The notes under the pieces: model-generated | What the model saw: only the letters and a program-made list of their open reading frames with translations | Databases searched by the model: none | Told to the model about the DNA's origin: nothing | Translations under genes and position numbers: made by a program | In this document: piece by piece, positions 1-8,511 of the stretch | Layout: the number at the start of each line of letters is the position of its first letter | Numbering within the stretch: the stretch's first letter is position 1 | Source: Gammaproteobacteria bacterium | GTDB lineage: Bacteria > Pseudomonadota > Gammaproteobacteria > Pseudomonadales > Cellvibrionaceae | Direction: 5' to 3' | DNA length: 18,402 nucleotides | NCBI GenBank assembly: GCA_021151625.1 | Contig: JAGKWY010000087.1 | Span: 1 to 18,402, forward strand

Positions 1-123
1 CGATCGAGAATTGCCATCGTTGTCATTGCTCTGATAGACCGAAATTATGGCAGCAGATTAACGATTTATTGTTAATAATACAATCTGAGAAGTGGACAAT
101 TATTGCTCGCCCCATGTCTCGTT
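1..123. other. Left-edge sequence, no gene identified
   Basis: This stretch lies beyond the stop codon of the GGDEF/EAL gene. Plus-strand frame 1 is open from the window edge to a TAA at 73-75 and could be the last 24 codons of a gene starting outside the window, but it is too short to recognise. A 5-bp inverted repeat (TTAAC/GTTAA, 58-75) is too weak to call a terminator. Confidence 0.3.
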
Positions 124-2676
124 TTAAATCATACGGTGCAAAATTGTCCATACGGGTGCGGGCTTCCAGCTGGCGGCCCAAGCGGGCAAATCGGCGGCAG
201 GCATGGGGCGCGCAATGCCGTAACCCTGTGCCAGTTCGCAGCCAAGCGGAATTAATAGCTCACCGTGTGCAACCGTTTCCACGCCTTCGGCAATTACCTG
301 GCGATGAAATGCATTGGCTAGCCCGATAACACCTTTCACAATAGCGAGGTCATCCGGATCATCCAGCATGTCGCGTACAAATGTCTGGTCGATTTTTAAT
401 AATTCCGCCGGCAAGCGTTTTAAATAGGTAAGTGATGAATAGCCGGTGCCAAAATCATCTACCGCAAAACTCACACCCAAATCGCGGCAGCGGCGCATTA
501 TGTCGGCGACTTCGGCAATATCTTCCAGGGCGCTGGTCTCTACAATTTCTAATTGCAGATAGGCCGGCGGCACCTGCGGATGCGCTGCCAATTGTGCCGC
601 CAGTTGTGTAACAAATTCGCTGCGCTGCAATTGCAGTGCACCAATGTTGACACTGACTGGAATTAATAAGCCAAGATTTTGCCAGTGCGCAATTTGTTGC
701 AGTGCTTCGTTGATGACCCAATCGCCCAATTCAATGCTGAGCGGATGATCTTCAATCACCGGTAAAAATAATGCTGGCGATAACAGGCCCCGCTCCGGGT
801 GCTGCCAGCGAATCAGGGCTTCGGCGCCGATGATTTCGCCGCTGCGCATATTTACCTGAGGTTGGTAGTAGAGCACAAATTCTTTTTTATCCAGCGCAGT
901 ACGAATGTGTTCGAGCGATTCGCGCTGGGTTTTTACCGCAATATCTTTGGCAATATCAAATAAGTGAAAACAATTTTTTCCCGCTTGCTTGGCGACGTAC
1001 ATGGCCTGGTCGGCGTGGCGCAACAACTGGTCGGCATCGGCTGCATCTTGCGGATAAAGCGTGGCGCCAATGCTGGCTGAAACCAGTAGTAAATTTTGAT
1101 TCAGGGTAACAGGTTCGGCAGCGACACTTAACAGGCGATTTAACACCGCTTCGTAATCTTCCGGGTGTTCAAGGTCTACCATTACCACCACAAATTCATC
1201 GCCGCCGATGCGCGCGAGTGTGTCGCCTTCACGCAGCACTTCTTTTAAACGATGGGAAATATTTACTAATAGTTGATCGCCGGTATCGTGACCGTGTTGA
1301 TCATTAACTGCTTTAAATCCGTCCAGATCCAGATAGAGCACAGCAAGCGAGCGGCCGTTGCGATGGCTGCGTGCCATGGCTTGTTTTAAGCGGTCTGCGA
1401 GCAATACGCGATTGGGTAAGCCGGTGAGCGCATCGTAATGGGCAATATATTCCAGTTGGCGCTGGTGTTCTTTCAGTGGGGTTATGTCGGTAAATAAATT
1501 CACATAATTTTGGGTGATACCGTGAATATCCTGCACGGCACTGATAGTCATCATCGCCGCATAAAGTTCGCCATTTTTGCGGCGATTCCAGATTTCGCCA
1601 TACCAGTTTCCGGTTTCTACCAGGCTTTGCCAGAGTGCGCTGTAAAACTCTTTATCGTGCAAACCTGATTGCAAGATGCGTGGATTTTTGCCGATTGTTT
1701 CCTCGCGGCTATAGCCGGTAATGTCGGTAAATACCTGATTGGCTTCAATGATATTGCCCTGGCAATCGGTAATTAAAATTCCTTCGCGCGCGTGGGTGAA
1801 AACGCTCGCGGCCATTTGCAAACGCGATTCGGCGCGCGACTGTTCTATCGCCAGTGAGGTGAGGCGGGCTTCGCTATCAATAAGCCCCAATTCATAATCG
1901 CTCGGGTTGCGCGCTTCAGTGTTATAGAGCGCAAAAGTACCTAGTACCTGACCCTGCGCAGAGTAAATGGGTTGCGACCAGCAAGAGGCGATATGCGCGC
2001 GCTCGGCTAAATCGCTAAACGCCATTGTCCAGGGGTGAGTGTGCACATCGGTAATAATAACGCGATGGCCAAAAAATACTGCGCTGCCACACACGCCCAT
2101 GCCTTCACCGACTGGCAGGCCATCAATAGCTTTGACAAAAAAATCGGGCAAGCCATAAGCCGCACCGTTGCGTAGATGCTGGCCGTCGTTATCCAGTAGC
2201 ATAATGCTGCAAAAGCTTCCCGGTAAAAGGCTGGCCATATCTTTGGCTATAGTGGGGAGGATGTCACCCAGCGGCATTTTGGCGATTAGCATTTCCAAAA
2301 TGCGATTGTGATGTTGATGGCGGCGCTCGGCTTGTTTGCGTTCACTGATATCCTGATAAATACCGGTAAGGCGAATTAACTCGCCATTTTCATAGTGCGC
2401 CATACAGGTGGTGCGTAAATCTATCTTGCGGCCCTTAAAGGTGTACTTCAGTTGGGTGCGCTCTACCGCCACCTGGCTAGCCAGTTTTTGTTCGAGTGTT
2501 TGTAATTCCTTGCGCTGTATCTCCAGCGCAAGCTTGTGAATCTGCAGCTCTTGCTCTAATTGTTGCTGGGGTGATAATTCGGCCTGGGTTTTGGCCGCCC
2601 GAGGCAGGCTACGCCGCCATTCGGCCAGCGCGCGGGCGTAAAGATCCGATGCATCCAAAGTGGGGTCAGGGGTCAT
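124..2676 (-). CDS. PAS-GAF-PAS-GGDEF-EAL cyclic-di-GMP signalling protein
   Basis: Cytoplasmic sensor protein of 850 residues that probably makes and/or degrades cyclic di-GMP. An N-terminal helical segment (about 35-75, with the ELQIHKLALEIQ pattern often seen before PAS domains) leads into only the C-terminal part of a PAS (about 77-118). A GAF domain (about 125-280), a full PAS (about 288-402), GGDEF (about 412-575) and EAL (about 585-835) follow. The diguanylate cyclase site is intact (GGDEF 491-495), with an inhibitory RxxD site (REGD 482-485) at the normal spacing. The EAL site also looks complete: E619 of EAL, N677, E710/E713, DDFGTGYS at 740-747, K761 and EGVET at 797-801. Both activities are therefore possible, and net direction cannot be told from sequence. 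I see no transmembrane segment, so the signal is presumably cytosolic. The ATG is preceded by GAAGGA about 11 nt upstream. The gene appears monocistronic. Confidence 0.93.
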   Translation of the reverse strand: MTPDPTLDASDLYARALAEWRRSLPRAAKTQAELSPQQQLEQELQIHKLALEIQRKELQTLEQKLASQVAVERTQLKYTFKGRKIDLRTTCMAHYENGELIRLTGIYQDISERKQAERRHQHHNRILEMLIAKMPLGDILPTIAKDMASLLPGSFCSIMLLDNDGQHLRNGAAYGLPDFFVKAIDGLPVGEGMGVCGSAVFFGHRVIITDVHTHPWTMAFSDLAERAHIASCWSQPIYSAQGQVLGTFALYNTEARNPSDYELGLIDSEARLTSLAIEQSRAESRLQMAASVFTHAREGILITDCQGNIIEANQVFTDITGYSREETIGKNPRILQSGLHDKEFYSALWQSLVETGNWYGEIWNRRKNGELYAAMMTISAVQDIHGITQNYVNLFTDITPLKEHQRQLEYIAHYDALTGLPNRVLLADRLKQAMARSHRNGRSLAVLYLDLDGFKAVNDQHGHDTGDQLLVNISHRLKEVLREGDTLARIGGDEFVVVMVDLEHPEDYEAVLNRLLSVAAEPVTLNQNLLLVSASIGATLYPQDAADADQLLRHADQAMYVAKQAGKNCFHLFDIAKDIAVKTQRESLEHIRTALDKKEFVLYYQPQVNMRSGEIIGAEALIRWQHPERGLLSPALFLPVIEDHPLSIELGDWVINEALQQIAHWQNLGLLIPVSVNIGALQLQRSEFVTQLAAQLAAHPQVPPAYLQLEIVETSALEDIAEVADIMRRCRDLGVSFAVDDFGTGYSSLTYLKRLPAELLKIDQTFVRDMLDDPDDLAIVKGVIGLANAFHRQVIAEGVETVAHGELLIPLGCELAQGYGIARPMPAADLPAWAASWKPAPVWTILHRMI

Positions 2677-3016
2677 GTGTTGGTTAATCCTTCGGTGAAA
2701 ACTCCCGTGGGCAAAATGCCGTGAGATATTGCGCTCGCGGATAAAATATAGCAGTGGCGATAGGGGGTGTCGAAGCGCGAATTTGTAATTTTATTCAGCA
2801 ATCGTGCCAATAGAACCAAAGTGTTGGTAAGCTAAATAATTATGCATTTATCGCTATGGATTCGAAGAGTTTTAATTGCGTAGCAAATGGGCAATTTTTG
2901 TTTTAATAACTATTCCTATAAAATGCTGGCGTCTGTATCCTTATTGCTGTAATGCCCTGTAATTAATTATCCTGTCTGTCTTTTTCGCTCCCGTGTTTTT
3001 GATCTGGAAGTCACTG
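2677..3016. other. Intergenic region between GGDEF/EAL gene and small membrane protein gene
   Basis: A 340-nt divergent gap. It holds the minus-strand promoter at 2745-2773. On the plus strand there is a TATAAA at 2917-2922 that could be a -10 element for the small gene, but I see no good -35 partner at the right distance. The sequence from 2800 to 2990 is AT-rich and carries no convincing reading frame or strong hairpin. Confidence 0.5.
2745..2773 (-). promoter_or_regulatory. Sigma70-type promoter for the GGDEF/EAL gene
   Basis: On the minus strand, TCGACA (2768-2773; 5/6 match to TTGACA) and TATATT (2745-2750; 5/6 match to TATAAT) are separated by exactly 17 bp. The -10 is preceded by TGC, matching the extended -10 pattern. 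Transcription would start near 2738, giving a leader of roughly 60 nt. No operator-like repeat is evident. Confidence 0.6.
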
Positions 3017-3190
3017 ATGCAAATAAGTAAAAGTGCCAAATGGTCTATTGTGCTCTTGCTACTGCTTGGGGCAGGGATCTGTTTTGAACTGAATATGAAG
3101 ACGGCAACAGGGACTTTTCTGGCCGTTGCGCTGGTGTTTGAGTTTTGTTTTCTGGCGGGGATATTGCGAATTAATGATCGCGAAGACTAG
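3017..3190 (+). CDS. Small two-helix inner-membrane protein, unknown function
   Basis: A 57-residue protein that I do not recognise. It has a short basic N-terminus (MQISKSAKW), a first hydrophobic helix at about 9-25, a short polar turn (ELNMKTATG), a second hydrophobic helix at about 32-49 and a charged tail ending RINDRED. This predicts a helical hairpin in the inner membrane with both ends in the cytoplasm. I chose the ATG at 3017 because GGAAG sits 6 nt upstream. A GTG eight codons earlier (2993) is in frame but has no ribosome binding site. The gene stands alone and converges on the GH2 gene. Its size, start signal and membrane pattern support a real gene, but nothing indicates its role. 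Confidence 0.6.
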   Translation: MQISKSAKWSIVLLLLLGAGICFELNMKTATGTFLAVALVFEFCFLAGILRINDRED

Positions 3191-3220
3191 GGTAATCGCC
3201 AAACATCGCAACGATTACCC
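3190..3220. terminator. Candidate bidirectional stem-loop between convergent genes
   Basis: GGGTAATCG (3190-3198) and CGATTACCC (3212-3220) form a perfect 9-bp stem with a 13-nt loop. It begins at the last base of the small gene's stop codon and lies 22 nt past the stop of the convergent GH2 gene. Neither strand has a following T-run, so it is not a classical intrinsic terminator. It could act as a weak terminator or an mRNA 3'-end stabiliser. Confidence 0.35.
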
Positions 3221-3242
3221 ATTGAACAACGTGCGTTATTGA

Positions 3243-5162
3243 TTAGTTATTCGTATTTTTCTGCTCTGCCTTTCTGTCGTAGTAATTCTTCAACACAAAA
3301 AATGCTTTCTTTTTCTCACCGGTATTGGAATAAATTCCCTTGCGATTAAATTCGTCCTGAATGCCGGGTAGATGGCGGCGTGGAGAGCGGAAGTCGGTGA
3401 GTATCCAGGGGGATGTGCCCACAAAGCCATCAATGCCATCGAGCATTTTCAAGGTTTTGTTGTAGAGATTTTCCTGGAATTCTTCGGTAAAAATTTTATC
3501 GACATCGCCATGATTACCAGCGCGTGCATCACCGCCAAATTCGCTGACAAATACCGGTTTATTGTAGTTAATTTCCCAGCTGATACGATCAATTTTTTCC
3601 GGTGCACCATCGTACCAGCCGATGTATTGGTTGAAACTCACCAGGTCCAGGTGTTCTGCCAGTGGATCTTCCACCACTGCCACGTTAGCGTTATCCGCAC
3701 GGTAATGCTTTTCCAGGGCTGCGCTCAGCAAGCGTGAGTCATCCAGGCTGCGCGCTTTGGTCGCGAGGCGTGCGAGAAATTTATTGCGTGCATCTGATAC
3801 CGGTGTTTCATTAGCGAGCGACCAGATAATAACTGCTGCGCGATTTTTATCGCGTTCAATCATTGCCGTTAATTGCGCTTCAGCATTTTGATAAGTAGCT
3901 TCGTTGTTCCAGTTGATGGTCCAGTAGACTGGAATTTCTGACCACACCAGCAAGCCCATCTGTTCAGCGAGGCGGACCATATCTTCGTTGTGGGGATAGT
4001 GCGCAAGGCGTACAAAGTTGGCATTGAAGCCTTTGGCCCAATTTAATAACTGTTGCGCTTCTGCCGCATTTTTTACGCGCCCGCCACCTTGTGCAGAGTA
4101 TTCTTCATGCACCGAAACGCCACGCAAAAAAATCGGCTTGCCGTTAAGCAATAATTGCTTACCCTGGGTGCTGATGCTGCGCAGCCCTACAGTATCGGTG
4201 AATTTATCTTTGCCGGTGCTGATTTGTAGTGCGTAAAGTTTTGGATTTTCCGGCGACCAGAGTTGTGCCTTATCCGCTTTAAACGAAAAGCTCGCTTTGC
4301 CATGGTTATCGGCAGTAAGTGTTTGCTGGATATTTAATTCGGGTACTTTAACGGAAATTTTTTCGCCGCCTTTGGCTCCATCCAGTAATACGCTGCCAGA
4401 TACAGTTTTATCAGCAAACGACGTGAGTGCAATTTTATAATCGCGAATAAATGTTTGCGGCACGGTGATTAACTTTACCTCGCGTGTAATGCCGCCGTAA
4501 TTCCACCAGTCAGTATTTAAGGTGGGGACTGCATCGGCGTGGCGTTTGTTATCTACCTTAACCACCAATGAATTGTTTTTGTCTTTTAGTTTGCCGGTAA
4601 TTTCATAGTGAAAGGGCGTGAAGCCACCGACATGAACACCGAGTTTCTTGCCATTCAAATAAACATCTGCACGGTAATTCACTGCCCCAAAGTATAAAAA
4701 AGCTCGCTCACCTTTTTTTGCAATTGGTGCATCAAACGTTTTGCGATACCAGACAGTGCCTTCGTAGTAATAGAGTTTATCGGTTTGGGTATTCCAATCG
4801 CCGGGTACTTGCAAACTTGCCGATTTATCAAAATCATATTCCAGTAAATCGCCCGGGGATTTTTGTTTTGAGTCAGTAAAGTAAGCGTTCTGTGAGGGCG
4901 TTGCCTGTTGGTCAAATGGCTCGTAGCGATAGTTGTAGTAACCGTTTTCGTAGGGGTCGACAATAATTTTCCATTCGCCGTTTAATGAAACGGAATCGCG
5001 GCTGTAGGTTTGTAACGATGGGGTTTGTAACGATGGGGTTTGTAACGATTGGGTTTGCAGTGGAAGTTCAGCTGCCGCGGTGATAGCAGGCGTTTCAGCC
5101 GCAAATACATTGTGTGCAAGCGAAGCGAAGCCAAGTAGCGCGCCGAGCAAAAATCGTTTCAT
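3243..5162 (-). CDS. Exported GH2 glycoside hydrolase, probable beta-glucuronidase-type enzyme
   Basis: Retaining exo-glycosidase of family GH2, 639 residues from the chosen start, likely periplasmic or secreted. A signal peptide is clear (MKRFLLGALLGFASLAHNVFA, then AETP), which decides the start: the frame is open 43 codons further up, but that extension lacks a signal and would bury this one. After a low-complexity stretch (35-52) come a jelly-roll sugar-binding domain (about 52-232), an Ig-like domain (about 234-322) and a TIM barrel (about 324-625). The acid/base is E452 in SLANETP and the nucleophile is E541 in FVSEFGGD. N606-R-K608 followed by GI matches the N-x-K motif that binds the substrate carboxylate in beta-glucuronidases. 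The substrate is therefore probably a beta-linked uronic acid, for instance from plant glycans; beta-galactosidase or beta-galacturonidase activity cannot be excluded. The gene stands 265 nt downstream of the efflux operon and probably has its own promoter. Confidence 0.85.
   Translation of the reverse strand: MKRFLLGALLGFASLAHNVFAAETPAITAAAELPLQTQSLQTPSLQTPSLQTYSRDSVSLNGEWKIIVDPYENGYYNYRYEPFDQQATPSQNAYFTDSKQKSPGDLLEYDFDKSASLQVPGDWNTQTDKLYYYEGTVWYRKTFDAPIAKKGERAFLYFGAVNYRADVYLNGKKLGVHVGGFTPFHYEITGKLKDKNNSLVVKVDNKRHADAVPTLNTDWWNYGGITREVKLITVPQTFIRDYKIALTSFADKTVSGSVLLDGAKGGEKISVKVPELNIQQTLTADNHGKASFSFKADKAQLWSPENPKLYALQISTGKDKFTDTVGLRSISTQGKQLLLNGKPIFLRGVSVHEEYSAQGGGRVKNAAEAQQLLNWAKGFNANFVRLAHYPHNEDMVRLAEQMGLLVWSEIPVYWTINWNNEATYQNAEAQLTAMIERDKNRAAVIIWSLANETPVSDARNKFLARLATKARSLDDSRLLSAALEKHYRADNANVAVVEDPLAEHLDLVSFNQYIGWYDGAPEKIDRISWEINYNKPVFVSEFGGDARAGNHGDVDKIFTEEFQENLYNKTLKMLDGIDGFVGTSPWILTDFRSPRRHLPGIQDEFNRKGIYSNTGEKKKAFFVLKNYYDRKAEQKNTNN
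5007..5060 (-). repeat. 15-bp tandem repeat in the GH2 N-terminal linker
   Basis: On the plus strand, GGTTTGTAACGATGG occurs at 5007-5021 and exactly again at 5022-5036. A one-mismatch copy follows at 5037-5051 and a partial copy at 5052-5060. Because the unit is 15 bp, it encodes an in-frame SLQTP-like pentapeptide repeat just after the signal peptide (residues about 35-52), ahead of the first folded domain. Copy number could vary without breaking the frame. Confidence 0.9.
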
Positions 5163-5370
5163 AGTTTTTCTCTGTTGACTGATGGTCTTATGGTTTATGT
5201 GTGCGAGCTTGTCTGTGCAAGCTGGTGTCAGGATCAGTAGAAAAATGCGCGTTTTAAAATGTGCACTGCTGATGTGTGGTTGATTCAGCATGCTTGTATA
5301 CAGCGCGCAGAGAATTCTAGTCTGGATTGATGCGGGAGTTTAAGCGGGGAGGGGTAAATAATTGTTAACT

Positions 5371-5408
5371 ACCGGAGTTTAGGTTAAGTAGTCAACATAA
5401 GCTCCGGT
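5371..5408. terminator. Candidate stem-loop downstream of the mdtABC-like operon
   Basis: ACCGGAGTTTA (5371-5381) pairs with TAAGCTCCGGT (5398-5408) over 11 bp, with one G-U pair and a 16-nt loop. It starts 20 nt past the mdtC stop codon. Downstream on the minus strand the sequence is AT-rich but has no clean T-run. The stem may end or stabilise the efflux transcript before the GH2 gene. Confidence 0.35.
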
Positions 5409-5427
5409 GTATGAATAACTCGATGAT

Positions 5428-8400
5428 TTAATGCGTGGCAGCCTGCGCACCAGTTTTAGTTAATCCCCAATTGCGCACCTTCTCCATATACAAATACACC
5501 ACTGGTGTTGTGAATAGCGTAAGCAGTTGGCTTACGGCTAAACCGCCGATAATCGTAATTCCTAATGGGGTGCGCAATTCAGAACCTTCATGGAAACCGA
5601 GGATTAAGGGTATGGCGCCGAGCAGGCCAGCGAGGTTGGTCATTAGGATTGGACGCAGGCGAATCATCGCTGCCTGATAAATTGAATCGCGCGATGACAG
5701 ACCTTCATTGCGCTCCAGCTCCAGCGCAAAGTCGATCATCAATATCGCGTTTTTCATGACGATACCGATCAGCAAAAATAACCCTAACATCGCGATCAAA
5801 CTGAACGGTGTATCCGTAAGCCAGAGTGCAAGCAGGGCACCAATTCCCGCTGAGGGTAGCGTGGAAAGAATGGTGAGTGGATGGATGGTGCTCTCGTACA
5901 AAATGCCCAAAATCAAATAAACCGCGAGCAGTACGCAGGCGATTAATACCGCCGGGTTTTGTGCCATACCAGGTACGCTGGGTCCCCAGCCGGGGCGCGA
6001 GCTGCCTACGGGTGCGAGGTAGACTTCTTTGGGCATCATTAACTCGGCAACCTTGGCTTCGATAATGGTGCGCGCTTGCTCAGCGGTGATGCCTTCTGCC
6101 AGACCGTAGCCAATATTCTCCGAGACAAACTGGTTGCTGCGGCGAATGCGGTCTTCGGCCAAGCCGTAATCGAAACTGGAGAAAGTGGACAGTGGCACAC
6201 GCTTGCCATCGCGGGTGATGACTTGTAACTGGTTGAGTACTTCGGGAGTGGCGGTGTAGCCGGGTTCCAGTTCCATCACCACGCGGTATTGGTTCATCTC
6301 CTCATACATAGTGGAGACCTGCCGCTGCGAGAAGGAGTTGTTGAGCAAGCTGGCGACAGTGCTCATATCAATGCCCAGCCGCTGGGCCGCTTCGCGGTCG
6401 ATAGTGAGCTGGATCTGCTGGGTGCCTTCTTCGCGCACGCCGTCAATCTCAGTCACCTCTTTCATGCTTTCCATGGCGGTGGTTAGCTTGGCGGCCCATT
6501 TGTGCAGCAATTTCATATCATCCGAGAGCAACATGATTTCGTGCTGGCTGCGACTGAAAGGTGAGCTTAAGCGAATATCCTGGTCCGGGCCGATCATCAG
6601 CATGGCACCGGGAATGCTGGGCAATTCGCGCCGGATACGATCGGTCACTTCTACCACTGACACACCTCGTTCCGATAATGGCTTCAGGCTGATACGCATC
6701 CAGGCGTTGCTCACCCCATTGCCGCCACCGCTTGCGCCGAACACATCCTCAATCGCCGGGTCGTTGAGCAGTACGCGGCGGAACTCCTGGATTTTCGGCT
6801 GCATCAATTGGAAGGAAAAACCGTCATCACCGCGAATCCAGCCGGTCATCTGGCCGGTGTCCTGCTCGGGCAACATGGTTTTGGGAATGGCGATATAGAG
6901 GTAAATATTGATGCCGATAACTGCCGCGAGAATCAGCATGACAATACGGCTGTGGCGCAATGCCCAGTCCAGGGCGACGGCATAGCCTTTTTTCAGATCA
7001 TCAAAAATACTTGGTTGTTCTTCTTTTTTGGGTTCGGGCTTGAGCAGCTGGCCGCACAGCGCCGGCGTCAAACTCAGGGAGATCACCAGCGAAATCAGCA
7101 TGGCAGCGGCAAGGGTGATGGAGAATTCGCGGAAGAGCTTTTCCACCACGCCGCCCATCAGCAGGATGGAAACGAAAATCACCACCAGCGTCAGGTTCAT
7201 CGCCAGCAGGGTAAAGCCCACTTCACGCGCGCCCTGAAGTGCGGCTTGAAACGGTGGCATACCTTTTTCGATATGGCGTTTGATGTTTTCCAGCACCACT
7301 ATGGCATCGTCGACGACCAAACCGGCGGCGACAATCAGGGCCATCAGCGACAGGTTATTGAGCGAGAAGCCCCAAAGGTACATCACCGAGAAGGCACCGA
7401 TAATCGCCACCGGAATCGCCAATGTGGGGATAAGTGCGCTCTGGGCGCTGCGCAGGAATACAAACACCACACCCACCACCAGCATCACTGCAACGGCCAG
7501 CGTGATTTGCGCTTCTTGAAGGGTGGCGCGAATACCGGGGGATCTATCCATCACCACTTTCAGTTGGGTATCGCCGGGCATTAATGCGCGCAGTGTTGGT
7601 AATTGCGCGTTAATGGCATCGATGGTCTCGACAATATTGGCTCCGGTTTGGCGGCTAACGGTCAGGGTTACGGCGGAGCTGTGGTTATGAAAACCGTCGG
7701 TGTAACGGTTCTCGACGGAATCGCTTACGGTAGCTACATCGCGCAGACGGACCGGGCCTGCAGCGCCGTAGCGCACTACCAGATTCTGGTAATCGGCTGC
7801 GGTGCGCAGGGTTTCGCTGGTGTACACCTGCCAACGTGAATCATCTTCTTCCAGCACCCCCATGGGGCGTTGAACATTGGCATTGCTGATGGCGTTGCGC
7901 ACTTCATCCAGTGCAATGCCATAGCTGGACAGGGCATTGGGATTGAGCTGGATGCGCACCGCTGGCAGCGACGCGCCATCGATCCCCACTTGCCCGACGC
8001 CTTTAATCTGCGCCAGTTTTTGCGCGAGTATGGTGGAAGCTGCGTCATAGAGTGCGCTGGGCGACAGGTTGGGCGAACTTAGTGCTAACGCCATTACCGG
8101 CGCCTGTGAGGGGCTGATTTTGCGGTAACTCGGGTTGCCCGGCATGCCGGCCGGCAGCTGGCCGCGAGCGGCATTGAGTGCAGCTTGTACATCGCGCGCG
8201 GCCGAATCCAGATCGCGGTCGAGGGTGAATTCCACCCAGATAAAGGTGCTGCCCTGGGTGGAGTTGGAATTAATCGCCGTCACCCCGGGAATACTGCCGA
8301 GCGCGCGTTCCAGCGGTGTCGCTACGGTTGATGCCATGCTCTCCGGGCTGGCGCCAGGGAGCTGGGCGAAGATTTGCACTGCCGGGAAATCTACCTGCGG

Positions 8401-8511
8401 CAGGGGCGCGACCGGCAACATCCGCCAGGATAAAAGCCCGAGCAATACAATCCCCAGCGCCACCAGGGATGACGCGACGGGTCGTTTAATAAAGGGTTCT
8501 GCAATTGTCAT
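5428..8511 (-). CDS. mdtC: MdtC/MuxC-like RND multidrug efflux transporter subunit
   Basis: Inner-membrane proton-driven RND pump subunit, 1027 residues, close to E. coli MdtC in length. In E. coli, MdtB and MdtC assemble as a heterotrimer with adaptor MdtA and channel TolC to export drugs and bile salts. Characteristic segments are visible: MLPVAPLPQVDFP at 31-43, LPGASPESMASTVATPLERALG at 51-72, the TM4 proton-relay pair D401-D402 in GLVVDDAIVVLENI, K920 in the TM10 segment GIVMKNAILMIDFA, and RLRPILMT at 951-958. The start chosen is the ATG at 8511. It overlaps the mdtB stop as ATGA and has AGAGG 7 nt upstream, implying translational coupling; the frame is open 14 codons further up inside mdtB. 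The segment at about 790-850 departs from the usual family sequence. No channel gene follows. Confidence 0.92.
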   Translation of the reverse strand: MTIAEPFIKRPVASSLVALGIVLLGLLSWRMLPVAPLPQVDFPAVQIFAQLPGASPESMASTVATPLERALGSIPGVTAINSNSTQGSTFIWVEFTLDRDLDSAARDVQAALNAARGQLPAGMPGNPSYRKISPSQAPVMALALSSPNLSPSALYDAASTILAQKLAQIKGVGQVGIDGASLPAVRIQLNPNALSSYGIALDEVRNAISNANVQRPMGVLEEDDSRWQVYTSETLRTAADYQNLVVRYGAAGPVRLRDVATVSDSVENRYTDGFHNHSSAVTLTVSRQTGANIVETIDAINAQLPTLRALMPGDTQLKVVMDRSPGIRATLQEAQITLAVAVMLVVGVVFVFLRSAQSALIPTLAIPVAIIGAFSVMYLWGFSLNNLSLMALIVAAGLVVDDAIVVLENIKRHIEKGMPPFQAALQGAREVGFTLLAMNLTLVVIFVSILLMGGVVEKLFREFSITLAAAMLISLVISLSLTPALCGQLLKPEPKKEEQPSIFDDLKKGYAVALDWALRHSRIVMLILAAVIGINIYLYIAIPKTMLPEQDTGQMTGWIRGDDGFSFQLMQPKIQEFRRVLLNDPAIEDVFGASGGGNGVSNAWMRISLKPLSERGVSVVEVTDRIRRELPSIPGAMLMIGPDQDIRLSSPFSRSQHEIMLLSDDMKLLHKWAAKLTTAMESMKEVTEIDGVREEGTQQIQLTIDREAAQRLGIDMSTVASLLNNSFSQRQVSTMYEEMNQYRVVMELEPGYTATPEVLNQLQVITRDGKRVPLSTFSSFDYGLAEDRIRRSNQFVSENIGYGLAEGITAEQARTIIEAKVAELMMPKEVYLAPVGSSRPGWGPSVPGMAQNPAVLIACVLLAVYLILGILYESTIHPLTILSTLPSAGIGALLALWLTDTPFSLIAMLGLFLLIGIVMKNAILMIDFALELERNEGLSSRDSIYQAAMIRLRPILMTNLAGLLGAIPLILGFHEGSELRTPLGITIIGGLAVSQLLTLFTTPVVYLYMEKVRNWGLTKTGAQAATH

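Noticed and set aside
69..329. 86-codon plus-strand frame at the left edge
   Set aside because: Mostly antisense to the conserved end of the EAL domain. Its Arg-rich translation looks like a shadow.
5163..5291. N-terminal extension of the GH2 gene by 43 codons
   Set aside because: The extension puts the clear signal peptide at residue 44 and does not look like coding sequence. The internal ATG at 5162 is the better start.
6808..7584. 258-codon plus-strand frame inside mdtC
   Set aside because: It lies antisense to conserved RND transmembrane segments, and its His/Gln-rich translation is typical of a shadow frame.
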